In this document: piece after piece, positions 1 to 8,520 of the stretch
How the letters are laid out: the number at the start of each line of letters is the position of its first letter
Position numbering within the stretch: position 1 is the first letter of the stretch
Assembly: GCA_965243245.1 (NCBI GenBank)
Contig: OZ251536.1
Coordinates: 1,426,001-1,490,000, forward strand
Reading direction: 5' to 3'
DNA: 64,000 nucleotides
Origin: JAYQKL01 sp965243245
GTDB taxonomy: Bacteria > Pseudomonadota > Alphaproteobacteria > RS24
Notes under the pieces: generated by a model
The model's input: only the letters and a program-made list of their open reading frames with translations
Told to the model about the DNA's origin: nothing
The model's database searches: none
Translations under genes and position numbers: made by a program

Positions 1-1289
1 ATCGACAAAAAACGAACGCTATAGGCAAAGAGTAATCCAAAAATCGAACCGGTTAGAAATATAGATATGCCGCCCGGCAAAAAAGAGTCGAGTTTTGCTA
101 GCCCCGAATCAAAAAATGTCAGGCAAATTAAAATTCCAAGACCCAAAACAGTCCCCGGAATGGCATAACCTGCGGCAACGATCTGCGTAATTTTAGAAAA
201 TAAAGGTGACGGGCGAAACCGAAACCCCATAGCCAAAAACAGCCCGATAATGAGTGTGATAACCCCCGTCATAAGGGCTAATAAAAAGCTGTTTTGCATG
301 GCCGGAAGAAAAGTGCCCACATCCAACAAATGTGCGCCGCTAAGTTTTAGCAATATGCCGCTCGGAAGCAAGAAGCCAAATATAATCGGAAAACTGCAAA
401 TCGTGAGAGCGAAAAAAAACTGTAAACTTGATAAACGAAAGGTGCTTTTTTCTGTTTGCTGGTCTCCATCGCCATAATTTTCTTGTGCGCTTCGGTTGGT
501 TTTTTCAATGAAAATGAGGAACGCCATCAAGGCCAATAAAATAAGCGCCAGTTGAACCGCCGACCCAAGTTGACCCCGTGATAACCATGTATCATAAACG
601 CCAACGGTAAGTGTTTGAACGCCAAGATATTCAACCGCTCCAATATCATTAAGACATTCCATCAAAGCCAAAGCAATGCCGACAAACAAGGCGGGGCGAC
701 AAAGAGGTAGCCCGATGCGCCAAAAACAAAATAACGGCCGCGCCCCAAGTATGCGGGCGGCGTTTATTAATTTAGCAGATTGCCGCAAAAATGAAGCACG
801 CGCGCAAACATAAACATAAGGGGTCAGCACCACCCCCATGCAGAATATGGCGCCAGCGAGTGAACGGATGTCAAAGCCATTAGGGTTGAAAAATGACCAT
901 AGAAGTTTTAAAGGACCCGTGGGATCGACAACCTCAACATAAACATAAGCTGAAATATAAGTCGGTATGGCAAGCGGCAAGAGCATTAACCATTCGAACC
1001 AACGCCGCCCCGGAATATTGTAAAAAGTGATATACCATGCCGCCCCAACACCAAAAAAAGCAGTGAAAAGACCAACCCCTACCATTAACAGTAAGGTGGT
1101 TAATAATTGCCTTGGTAAAATAGTCGAAATGAGATGTGACCAGATAGAAAAAAAGTTTTCAGTGCCATAGATTTCAGCCCCCACCAATCCAGATACACCG
1201 CCCATTGCCAAAATAAAAATCGCAATCACAGGCGACATTAAAAAGCCGATTAAAAGCATGGTCAATAGCATATATTTGTTATTCCACAT
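1..1289 (-). CDS. Ferric-iron (FbpB/SfuB-type) ABC transporter permease, 3' end cut by window edge
   Basis: The minus-strand frame stays open from an ATG at 1289 to the window edge, giving the first 429 residues. The protein is almost entirely hydrophobic membrane segments. An EAA-type cytoplasmic loop (AARILGA, then WRIGLPLCRPA) lies near residues 175-200 and would contact the ATPase subunit. A second permease half begins after a hydrophilic linker (about residues 255-275, rich in N, Q, E and K), so this is the fused two-domain type with about 12 membrane segments, as in FbpB/SfuB iron(III) permeases. The expected role is moving Fe3+ from a periplasmic binding protein across the inner membrane. 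The binding protein and ATPase are not in the window. A thiamine (ThiP-like) or other substrate cannot be excluded without the neighbours. Confidence 0.85.
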   Translation of the reverse strand, partial: MWNNKYMLLTMLLIGFLMSPVIAIFILAMGGVSGLVGAEIYGTENFFSIWSHLISTILPRQLLTTLLLMVGVGLFTAFFGVGAAWYITFYNIPGRRWFEWLMLLPLAIPTYISAYVYVEVVDPTGPLKLLWSFFNPNGFDIRSLAGAIFCMGVVLTPYVYVCARASFLRQSAKLINAARILGARPLFCFWRIGLPLCRPALFVGIALALMECLNDIGAVEYLGVQTLTVGVYDTWLSRGQLGSAVQLALILLALMAFLIFIEKTNRSAQENYGDGDQQTEKSTFRLSSLQFFFALTICSFPIIFGFLLPSGILLKLSGAHLLDVGTFLPAMQNSFLLALMTGVITLIIGLFLAMGFRFRPSPLFSKITQIVAAGYAIPGTVLGLGILICLTFFDSGLAKLDSFLPGGISIFLTGSIFGLLFAYSVRFLS

Positions 1290-1342
1290 TTTAAGGCTCC
1301 TGTTGCTCTTTGATATTTAGTGACTAAGGCTAATATGATGGC

Positions 1343-1525
1343 TTAAACGGGTTTGACCATAGCAATGGTCGCCATAAGCTCGTTGGCAATTTCTTCGGCT
1401 TCTTGTGGGGTAAAATCCATCGGCAACTCGAATTTGTCAGTCGTAATGAAAATACGCACCATACCTTGATCCGTTGGACCGATACTTAATTCTGCTGCTA
1501 TGTCAGATGGCGTGTTGATGCCCAT
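1343..1525 (-). CDS. Small DUF6324-like conserved protein
   Basis: A 60-residue acidic protein with no signal peptide or membrane segment. The N-terminal text (IAAELSIGPTDQGMVRI) and the acidic C-terminal helix (TPQEAEEIANEL) match my memory of the small alphaproteobacterial family DUF6324. No function is known to me. It is transcribed in the same direction as the iron permease, 53 bases upstream of it, so the two could share a transcript. The ATG at 1525 starts the conserved MGI N-terminus, so the start is secure. The family call is from recall and needs a profile search. Confidence 0.7.
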   Translation of the reverse strand: MGINTPSDIAAELSIGPTDQGMVRIFITTDKFELPMDFTPQEAEEIANELMATIAMVKPV

Positions 1526-1711
1526 TTTTCAACCTCATTTAACAAGTGGTAAGTTTATGTAACACAGCCATCTCATAAATAACAGACAATGAAACGGCTC
1601 TCGCCATGCTTTTGAGACAAGCCAAACAGATACCAGCGGCAAGGAAAGAGCTTGAAACCGCTCACACTTCGGACTATTTTGCCCGCAATAACCCTGTTAT
1701 ATAAGTGTCAT

Positions 1712-1788
1712 GCAGCCGTAGCTCAGTAGGTTAGAGCGCCTGATTGTGGATCAGGAGGTCCCCTGTTCAAACCAGGGCGGCTGTACCA
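1712..1788 (+). tRNA. tRNA-His (GTG)
   Basis: A full cloverleaf is visible: acceptor GCAGCCG/CGGCTGT, D arm GCTC/GAGC, anticodon stem CCTGA/TCAGG with loop TTGTGGA (anticodon GTG at 1746-1748), T arm CCCTG/CAGGG with TTCAAAC, and an encoded CCA. The base before G1 is T and the discriminator base is A, so the universal G-1:C73 pair of tRNA-His is absent and G1 faces T72. This matches the loss of G-1 reported for a group of Alphaproteobacteria. TATAAG at 1700-1705, with a weak TTGCCC 15 bases upstream, may be its promoter. Confidence 0.97.
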
Positions 1789-1864
1789 GTTTCTGAATGA
1801 AATAACCTGAATAAAGTTAATATGTAACAGCGCACTTAAAAAAGCATGAGCAATAGAGGGTTTC

Positions 1865-3442
1865 ATGGACACAACACCGATTCTCATCGCAGCGGCGCGC
1901 ATCACCCATAGGGAGATAGAGTTTGAACAGGCGCAAAAAATATCGCCTGTGAGCTTGGCAGCACAATCAGCAAAAAAGGCATTGCAAAAAGCAACCCATA
2001 TTGCCGCCCAGCCATTACCAAAACCCGACATGCTGGCAGCCATCAGATTATTTGCCGATTCATCTGAATTTCTAGGCCATGCTTTTGGTGAAATCGTCAA
2101 TTATCCGGGCTGTGTTGCACAAGCCATGAATATAACACCCAAAACACTGATTTATGGCGATGTCGGCGGCCAGACCCCGCAAACTCTTTTGCATGATCTA
2201 GCAGGGCGGATTTATCGCGGGGAAAATGACATGGCAGTGCTGGTCAGCGCAGAAGTCAACGGATTGCAAAAGCAGGCACAACGCGAAGGCTGGACACTGG
2301 ATTGGGCGACGCAATCTGATTTGCCGCTAGATGATTATGGCTTTGGAGGCCCCTTTCATGGCGCGGCGGAATTTATCAATGGCGTGAATTTGCCGTTTCA
2401 AGCCTATGCAGTGTTTGAGCAAAAATGGCGGCTTAAAAACAAACTCAGCGTGGCACAGCATCGCCATGTAATGGGGCGGTTATTTGCTGATTTGTCAGAA
2501 GTGGCAGTCGGTAATCCTTATGCGCAATTTCCCATGGCGCGTTCAGTTGATTTTCTGGCGCAGTCGGAAGGCGGAAATTATGCTCTCAATAATGTATATG
2601 CACGCTGGTTGGTTGCGCAAGATGCCGTCAACCAAGGTGCCGCCATCGTAATGACGAGTGTCGACAAGGCCCGCGCACTTGGCATTGATGCGGCGCATTG
2701 GGTGTATCTATATGGGCATTGTGCGGTACAAGAAAAATTCCCCGTAGCACGACCAGATTTAGCCCAAGCACCTTCTATTAAGTTTGCTATTGAGGGCGCG
2801 TTACAGGCGGCGGGGTGTTCGGTTTCTGATATTGTACAAAGTGACCTTTATAGTTGTTTCCCTTTTGTTGTGCTGGAGGCACTCGCCGCGCTGGGATGTA
2901 AAACCCTTGAGGCGAGGGTGTCTTATCCTGCGGCTAAATATTCTTTGACGGGCGGATTGCCTTATTATGGCGGCGCAGGGAACGGATATAGTTTGCACGC
3001 GATTGCCGCCATGTATGAATGGGCGTGTACGCATCCTGATGATTATGGCTTGGTATTTGCCAATGGCGGCTATGCCTCAAAGCAAGCCGTTGGTATTTAT
3101 AGCACCGCGGCACCAGCAAACTGGCAACCCTTTGAGTCAGCTCATGTGCAACAGGCATCGGACAAGGTGGTTGGGATGCCCGAAACCAGAGCCGGAGAAA
3201 ATGTGGAAGGCATCATAGAAACCATCGTCACAGCCTATCATAAGGGTCAACCTATTTCTGGCTTTGCGGCAGTGCTTAGTCAGGATAAGAACGGTATGAG
3301 CAGGTGTTTTGCTCAAGTGCCGCCAGAGATATTGCAGGATTTGCCCAATGATGATGAAATGATAGGACAGCGCGTGCGTTTACAGTGGGAAGATAAAACG
3401 ACTTATTTAGCCCCTTTATCTCCTTTATTTATGGCAGATTAA
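1865..3442 (+). CDS. Thiolase-superfamily protein (acetyl-CoA acetyltransferase-like) lacking canonical catalytic cysteines
   Basis: The 525-residue protein has the thiolase fold signature at low similarity, as in the long 'acetyl-CoA acetyltransferase' proteins of proteobacteria and actinobacteria. Recognisable blocks are an AAARITHR N-terminus, YGDVGGQTPQ near residue 98 followed by GENDMAVLVSAEV, DLYSCFPFV near 330, GGLPYYGGAGNGYSLH, and VFANGGYASKQA. Where active thiolases carry the nucleophilic Cys, the protein has Gly-Gly; where they carry the GHPxGATG His there is LPYYGGAG; and the second Cys block (CxGGG) is replaced by NGGYAS. A C-terminal extension of about 100 residues follows, typical of this subgroup. 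It may act as a non-condensing or differently catalysing acyl-CoA protein. It lies just upstream of phoR (32 bases). Confidence 0.75.
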   Translation: MDTTPILIAAARITHREIEFEQAQKISPVSLAAQSAKKALQKATHIAAQPLPKPDMLAAIRLFADSSEFLGHAFGEIVNYPGCVAQAMNITPKTLIYGDVGGQTPQTLLHDLAGRIYRGENDMAVLVSAEVNGLQKQAQREGWTLDWATQSDLPLDDYGFGGPFHGAAEFINGVNLPFQAYAVFEQKWRLKNKLSVAQHRHVMGRLFADLSEVAVGNPYAQFPMARSVDFLAQSEGGNYALNNVYARWLVAQDAVNQGAAIVMTSVDKARALGIDAAHWVYLYGHCAVQEKFPVARPDLAQAPSIKFAIEGALQAAGCSVSDIVQSDLYSCFPFVVLEALAALGCKTLEARVSYPAAKYSLTGGLPYYGGAGNGYSLHAIAAMYEWACTHPDDYGLVFANGGYASKQAVGIYSTAAPANWQPFESAHVQQASDKVVGMPETRAGENVEGIIETIVTAYHKGQPISGFAAVLSQDKNGMSRCFAQVPPEILQDLPNDDEMIGQRVRLQWEDKTTYLAPLSPLFMAD

Positions 3443-3474
3443 GGGAGCACTTGCCACAGCTTCTATAGCTGTTT

Positions 3475-4536
3475 ATGTGTTGGAAAATGTTAACGACAAG
3501 TGAAATTAACCTTCTTGAAAAACTCGGCGCACAATCGCAGGACGCGCTTATCGTGCTTGATGAAAGTGGTGTCGTGGAATTTTTTAACGCTCAGGCTATT
3601 CATTTTTTTGGACAAAGAATAAAAAATAGACGCTTACAAAATTTTGTTCGCCATCCCGACTTCCTGCCAGCTTTGATGAATGTTGTTAAGCATCACGAAA
3701 GCACTGAAATTACCTATCGTGTTGCTGGTACTATAGAGCGTTCTTTTACATTGCATCTGTCTTGTTTTTGCAAGGAGCGTAACAAAACACTGGTGGTTGT
3801 GAGAGATTTAACGCACGCGCAAATGCTTGAGCGTATGCGCTCAGATTTTGTTGCCAATGTAAGCCATGAACTGCGCTCGCCCTTAACCAGCCTTATCGGC
3901 TTCATACGGACGCTACGTGAAACAGAAAATGATTCCAAAACGCAGCAACGTTTTTTGTCTATTATGGATGATGAGGCGTTGCGGATGAACAGGTTGATAA
4001 GTGATTTACTTTCTTTATCTCAGCAAGTCGCTGACAGGCATGTGATGCCAGAAGGCGAGGTTGAGTTTATCGAACTTGCTAGGGATGTTGTCACGCGGCT
4101 GGCGCATAAATCCAAAGAGCGTTGCATTACGTTACGTGTTGAAAAATCTATCGGATTAGAAAATGCTGAAAAAATTATTGTTAATGGGTCTTCTGAAGAT
4201 TTGCGTGCGATGCTTGTGAATCTGCTCGATAATGCCATTAAATATGGCTACCCTGATAAAGATGTGCGGGTTGTTTTTGAGTGCGACAAGCATGAGATGT
4301 TGCTGATTAAGATCATTAATTATGGCGAAGGTATTGACCCTGTACATCTATCACGTCTGACAGAACGTTTTTATAGAACCGATAAGGCGAGGGCGCGAGA
4401 ATCTGGCGGCACAGGATTAGGGCTTGCTATTGTTAAGCATATTGTTCAACGCCATAGAGGGCGGTTGCGTATTTCAAGCGATGCAGATGGGGAAACGGTC
4501 TTTTTGGTTATTCTACCTCTTTTGAAAAAAATATAA
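3475..4536 (+). CDS. phoR: PhoR-type phosphate sensor histidine kinase, no membrane segments
   Basis: PhoR autophosphorylates and passes phosphate to PhoB when phosphate is scarce. A PAS-like region covers about residues 15-110. It is followed by HisKA with the H box around His131 (NVSHELRSPLT) and an HATPase domain with the N box (LVNLLDNAIKYG), GEGID, ERFYRTDKAR and GGTGLGLAIVKH. At 353 residues it is shorter than the roughly 430 usual for PhoR. It begins directly with the sensor region, with no N-terminal transmembrane helices, so it appears cytosolic. An alternative start is the internal ATG at 3487; neither start has a strong ribosome binding site. Context is decisive: pstSCAB-phoU-phoB follow. 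Confidence 0.88.
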   Translation: MCWKMLTTSEINLLEKLGAQSQDALIVLDESGVVEFFNAQAIHFFGQRIKNRRLQNFVRHPDFLPALMNVVKHHESTEITYRVAGTIERSFTLHLSCFCKERNKTLVVVRDLTHAQMLERMRSDFVANVSHELRSPLTSLIGFIRTLRETENDSKTQQRFLSIMDDEALRMNRLISDLLSLSQQVADRHVMPEGEVEFIELARDVVTRLAHKSKERCITLRVEKSIGLENAEKIIVNGSSEDLRAMLVNLLDNAIKYGYPDKDVRVVFECDKHEMLLIKIINYGEGIDPVHLSRLTERFYRTDKARARESGGTGLGLAIVKHIVQRHRGRLRISSDADGETVFLVILPLLKKI

Positions 4537-4573
4537 TCATTCTTCGCTCTTTGGTTGGAAGCGTTTTTATAGT

Positions 4574-4591
4574 TTGTCACAAAAATGTAAT
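4574..4591 (+). promoter_or_regulatory. Putative Pho box (PhoB operator) upstream of pstS
   Basis: TTGTCAC-AAAA-ATGTAAT has the 7-4-7 layout of a Pho box. It matches the CTGTCAY half-site at 6 of 7 and 5 of 7 positions. It lies 66 bases before the pstS start, in the only sizeable gap of the operon, where PhoB activation of pst genes is expected. This is inference from consensus and position. Confidence 0.65.
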
Positions 4592-4656
4592 ATTAGCAGT
4601 GGATATTCTTCAAACATAGAAAATATTCCTTATAATAAATCTCACTTGAGGCATTC

Positions 4657-5727
4657 ATGATGCGTTTTTTTATCCTCTTAATTCTAATGACAAGCAGCAT
4701 GACTTTGAGTGGTGTTTTGAGTAGTAAAGCTCATGCCCGTGGACAAATAATCATTGTTGGGTCTTCAACCGTTTTTCCTTTTGCCGCCACCGTCGCAGAG
4801 CAATTTGGTCGCGCCAGCTCATTCAAAACACCCATCATCGAAGCAACCGGGTCGGGCGGGGGCATGAAGCTATTTTGTGCAGGCATTGGTCTTGAGTACC
4901 CAGATATCACAAATGCGTCTCGGCGCATTAAACCAAGAGAGTATAATAAATGTAAAGATAATGGTATCGCCATGACCGAAATTATCATTGGTTATGACGG
5001 CATTGTTATGGCGAATGCCAAAACGCAAAAGCCGATAAAATTAACTCTTGAACAAATTTATCTGGCGACTGCAGCGCAGGTTCCAAGTCAAATTCCAAGT
5101 CAAAATTGCCGTGCCGATAGTTGTCAAATGGTGAAAAACCCTTATAAAAATTGGCGCGATATTGACCCCTCACTGCCAAATTATAAAATTGAAATCCTTG
5201 GCCCCCCCCCCACTTCTGGCACGCGAGATGCGTTTCAGGAACTGGCGATGAGTGGCGGCGCAAAAGCTTACGCCTATCTTAATGCTTTAAAAAAAAGCGA
5301 TAAAAAGGCTTGGAAAAAACTGACCCGTACCGTGCGCGAAGATGGGGCGTGGATTGATGCAGGCGAAAATGATAATCTAATGGTCAATAAATTAGTCGCC
5401 AATGCAAATGCTTTTGGTATTTTTGGCTTTAGTTTTTTGCACCAAAATAGCGATAAAATTCATGGGGCAAGGGTGAATAATATTCAACCAACATTCGAAA
5501 ATATTGCACAGGGAGGCTATAAGGTTTCGCGCTCGCTTTACTTTTATGTCAAGCACGCCCATGTCGGCACGGTGCCGGGCATTGATGAGTTTTTGAAAGA
5601 ATTTACCAGCGAAGCAGCTTTTGGCGAAGAAGGGTATTTGCTCGATAAAGGGTTAATTCCACTGTCAGAACACGCCCGCAAAAAAATGCGATCTCAGGCT
5701 AAGTCTTTGACTAAACTCATCATGTAA
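4657..5727 (+). CDS. pstS: Phosphate ABC transporter substrate-binding protein PstS
   Basis: This periplasmic protein captures phosphate and delivers it to PstCA. An N-terminal signal peptide (residues 1 to about 28, ending near KAHA) precedes the phosphate-binding loop GSSTVFPFAATVAEQF at 35-50. A second ligand loop, PPPTSGTRDAFQE, lies near 183, and the GSGGGMKLF block is also present. The length of 356 residues fits the alphaproteobacterial PstS_2 type. The PPP codons sit in a run of ten C residues (5202-5211), a possible slippage site inside a functional loop. A two-copy 12-base duplication encodes VPSQIPSQ near residue 145. It is the first gene after the Pho box. Confidence 0.95.
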   Translation: MMRFFILLILMTSSMTLSGVLSSKAHARGQIIIVGSSTVFPFAATVAEQFGRASSFKTPIIEATGSGGGMKLFCAGIGLEYPDITNASRRIKPREYNKCKDNGIAMTEIIIGYDGIVMANAKTQKPIKLTLEQIYLATAAQVPSQIPSQNCRADSCQMVKNPYKNWRDIDPSLPNYKIEILGPPPTSGTRDAFQELAMSGGAKAYAYLNALKKSDKKAWKKLTRTVREDGAWIDAGENDNLMVNKLVANANAFGIFGFSFLHQNSDKIHGARVNNIQPTFENIAQGGYKVSRSLYFYVKHAHVGTVPGIDEFLKEFTSEAAFGEEGYLLDKGLIPLSEHARKKMRSQAKSLTKLIM

Positions 5728-5756
5728 GTTTTCTAAGACAGAGCCGCAATGATTAA

Positions 5757-5792
5757 GTATGGGTGAGTATGGGTGAGTATGGGTGAGTATGG
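5757..5792. repeat. 10-base tandem repeat between pstS and pstC
   Basis: GGGTGAGTAT occurs three times (5761-5790) with partial copies on both sides. It fills the middle of the 95-base pstS-pstC gap. It has no coding role and could change the spacing or structure of the intercistronic RNA. Confidence 0.9.
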
Positions 5793-5822
5793 TCAAATAC
5801 GTGTGGTTCTTTTGGAGCAATT

Positions 5823-7205
5823 ATGACTATCGGATTATATATTTTATGCTTGGCGGGGTTGGGAATACTGGCATATTTTTATGGAAAAAAATCCATTCAT
5901 AAAGCAATGGCTGTCACTCAGGTGAAGCAACATTCTTTAGATAATTATCACGGATTATATCTGGCACTGTTTTTTTTGTTTCCGCCGTTTCTTGTCATTG
6001 TTATTTGGCAGATGGTCGCGCCCTTTATCATTGACACTTTGCTTCATACAAGAGTCCAAGAGATACAGAACATCGCCGCGCAAGGTGAGCTAAATGTTAT
6101 TGTTGCAAAAATAAAATCTTTCAATGCGGGCATCCTTCCGAGCTCTTTTTCTACGCCTTTTATCGAGGCCATGGGCGCTTATTTAAAGGGCTTGTATTTT
6201 TATTCAAATATATCGCTTTACGCGATAGCGAGTGTTTTAAGTGCGCTGGCTTTTTTAAATGCACGCCGACATATTGCACCGCGGTTTGAGGCACGCAAGA
6301 AAGTTGAATTTTTCTTTCTCATCTTGATGATACTGGCCGCTATAATGGCGATTATCACGACGGTCGGCATTGTCTTATCGCTTATTTTTGAAACCTTACG
6401 GTTTTTTGAAACAGTGCCACTTACAGACTTTCTGTTCGGTGTGCATTGGAGCCCGCAAATTGCCATTCGTGAAGACCAAGCCGGTGGCTCGGGCGCGTTT
6501 GGTATCATTCCATTATTTACAGGAACATTGATGATTACCACTATTGCCATTTTGGTAGCTGTGCCCATTGGACTTATGTCAGCAATTTATCTATCTGAAT
6601 ATGCGCATCAAAAATTCCGCGATTTTGCTAAGCCAAGCATTGAAATTCTGGCCGGTATTCCTACCGTGGTATATGGCTTTTTTGCCGCTTTACTGGTCGC
6701 GCCCATATTACGTGACACGGGGGCGGTTATCGGTCTTACCTTGTCATCCGAGTCCGCTTTGGCCGCAGGCATGGTGATGGGAATTATGATAATCCCAGTT
6801 ATTTCTTCTTTGTCCGATGATGTGATCAATGCCGTCCCCCAAACATTGCGCGATGGCTCTTATGCGCTCGGGGCAACTCAGTCCGAAACCATCAAGCAGG
6901 TCGTCTTACCCGCCGCACTGCCCGGTATTGTAAGCGCTATTTTACTTGCCATTTCGCGAGCCATCGGGGAAACCATGATCGTCGTGATGGCCGCCGGCGT
7001 GGCCGCTAATCTGACCGCTAATCCATTTGAATCTGTCACCACAGTAACCGTGCAAATCGTGACCTTGCTGGTCGGCGACCAAGAGTTTGATAGTGCCAAG
7101 ACACTCGCCGCATTCGCGCTCGGCTTGGTGCTGTTTTTCATCACATTAGGGCTGAACATTCTGGCTATGAGCGTTGTCCGCAAATTCAGAGAACAATATG
7201 AATAA
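5823..7205 (+). CDS. pstC: Phosphate ABC transporter permease PstC
   Basis: PstC and PstA form the membrane channel for phosphate. The 460-residue protein has a long N-terminal extension typical of alphaproteobacteria, with membrane segments near residues 1-20, 45-70 and 130-145. The conserved permease core follows, with FGIIPLFTGTLMIT, SAIYLSEYA, EILAGIPTVVYGFFA and the EAA loop LRDGSYALGATQSETIKQVV. Its stop (7203-7205) overlaps the start of pstA by 8 bases, so the two are probably translationally coupled. Confidence 0.95.
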   Translation: MTIGLYILCLAGLGILAYFYGKKSIHKAMAVTQVKQHSLDNYHGLYLALFFLFPPFLVIVIWQMVAPFIIDTLLHTRVQEIQNIAAQGELNVIVAKIKSFNAGILPSSFSTPFIEAMGAYLKGLYFYSNISLYAIASVLSALAFLNARRHIAPRFEARKKVEFFFLILMILAAIMAIITTVGIVLSLIFETLRFFETVPLTDFLFGVHWSPQIAIREDQAGGSGAFGIIPLFTGTLMITTIAILVAVPIGLMSAIYLSEYAHQKFRDFAKPSIEILAGIPTVVYGFFAALLVAPILRDTGAVIGLTLSSESALAAGMVMGIMIIPVISSLSDDVINAVPQTLRDGSYALGATQSETIKQVVLPAALPGIVSAILLAISRAIGETMIVVMAAGVAANLTANPFESVTTVTVQIVTLLVGDQEFDSAKTLAAFALGLVLFFITLGLNILAMSVVRKFREQYE

Positions 7206-8514
7206 AAAACAAAACTTAAATTCTGATGTCTTTGAGTTTGAGCTGACAAAAAAAGAACGTCAAAAATTGCTGGAAAAACGCTATAAAAAAGAACAACGGT
7301 TTAAACAATATGGTCTTGCGGGCGTGGTGATTTCGGGGTTGATTCTGATGACGCTTTTATCCTCAATCATCTATCAGTCTTTGCCAGCATTTTCGCAAAC
7401 TTATGTCGGGCTGGATATTTATTTCAGCGCTGAAGAAATTGACCCCGATGGCACAGCTGATACGCAAATTATGAAAAACGGTAATTATCGAGGGCTGGTA
7501 AAGCGTACTATCTATGATCTCTTTCCAGATGTTAAATCACGCAAAGAACGGCGTATGCTTGGTAAACTTGTTTCTATCGCTGCGCCAGAAGAGGTCAAAA
7601 AAGCCTTGTTACAAAACCCTTCCCTGATTGGCACAACCCAAACCGTTTATGTGACCAGCTCGGATGATTTTGACCTTCTCTTGAAAGGCAAAATTAATCC
7701 CAATGCGCCCGAACAAGACAGAGTGCTATCTGATAGGGAAATTACTTGGATTGAGGCTCTCGTGAAAGACGGGCGGGTGGAGAAGCGTTTTGCCACTAAT
7801 CTTTTCACCTCAGGCGATAGCCGTGAACCTGAACTCGCCGGCATTAAGGGCGCGCTGATGGGCACTTTATTAACCATGTTTGTCACTTTGATGGCAAGCT
7901 TTCCAATCGGTGTGATGGCGGCGATTTATCTTGAAGAAATGGCGCCAAAAAATCGGCTTACCGACATTATTGAAGTGAATATCAATAATCTTGCGGCGGT
8001 GCCGTCTATCGTTTACGGATTGCTCGGGCTGGCTGTGTTTATTAACTTTTTTCATTTACCACGCTCTGCGCCCTTAGTCGGGGGCTTGGTGCTGGCACTT
8101 ATGACTTTGCCAGTCATTATTATTTCTACCCGCGCTTCATTGGCGTCTGTGCCGCCCAGTATCCGCGAAGCAGCACTTGGCGTAGGCGCGTCAAAATTAC
8201 AAGTTGTCTCGCATCATGTGCTCCCACTCGCCATGCCCGGAATTTTAACTGGCACGATTATCGGGCTGGCACGCGCCGCAGGTGAAACAGCACCGCTGCT
8301 TATGATCGGAATGATGGCCTTTATTGTCGACACCCCTCAAAGCATAAGTGACAAAGCAACGGTCTTACCAGCCCAGATCTATATGTGGGCGAATAATCCT
8401 GAACGCGCCTTTGAGGCGCGCACAAGTGCGGGTATTATTATTTTGTTGGTCGTTCTTTTAATGATGAATGCAACGGCAATTTTTCTGCGCAAGAAATATG
8501 AAAAAAGATGGTAA
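7198..8514 (+). CDS. pstA: Phosphate ABC transporter permease PstA
   Basis: Second channel subunit. An extended N-terminal half of about 215 residues, the DUF3333-type extension of alphaproteobacterial PstA, includes one membrane segment near residue 40. The PstA core has GIKGALMGTLLTMF, AAIYLEEMAPKN, NLAAVPSIVYGLLG and the EAA loop REAALGVGASKLQVV. I chose the ATG at 7198, which overlaps the pstC stop. The same frame extends upstream to a TTG at 7174, but that would lie further inside pstC. The protein is 438 residues from this ATG. The stop is 6 bases before pstB. Confidence 0.94.
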   Translation: MNKKQNLNSDVFEFELTKKERQKLLEKRYKKEQRFKQYGLAGVVISGLILMTLLSSIIYQSLPAFSQTYVGLDIYFSAEEIDPDGTADTQIMKNGNYRGLVKRTIYDLFPDVKSRKERRMLGKLVSIAAPEEVKKALLQNPSLIGTTQTVYVTSSDDFDLLLKGKINPNAPEQDRVLSDREITWIEALVKDGRVEKRFATNLFTSGDSREPELAGIKGALMGTLLTMFVTLMASFPIGVMAAIYLEEMAPKNRLTDIIEVNINNLAAVPSIVYGLLGLAVFINFFHLPRSAPLVGGLVLALMTLPVIIISTRASLASVPPSIREAALGVGASKLQVVSHHVLPLAMPGILTGTIIGLARAAGETAPLLMIGMMAFIVDTPQSISDKATVLPAQIYMWANNPERAFEARTSAGIIILLVVLLMMNATAIFLRKKYEKRW

Positions 8515-8520
8515 TTTAGG

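Noticed and set aside
1723..2100. Minus-strand open frame of 125 codons over tRNA-His and the thiolase start
   Set aside because: It is the reverse complement of a tRNA gene plus a conserved coding start, a common source of false genes.
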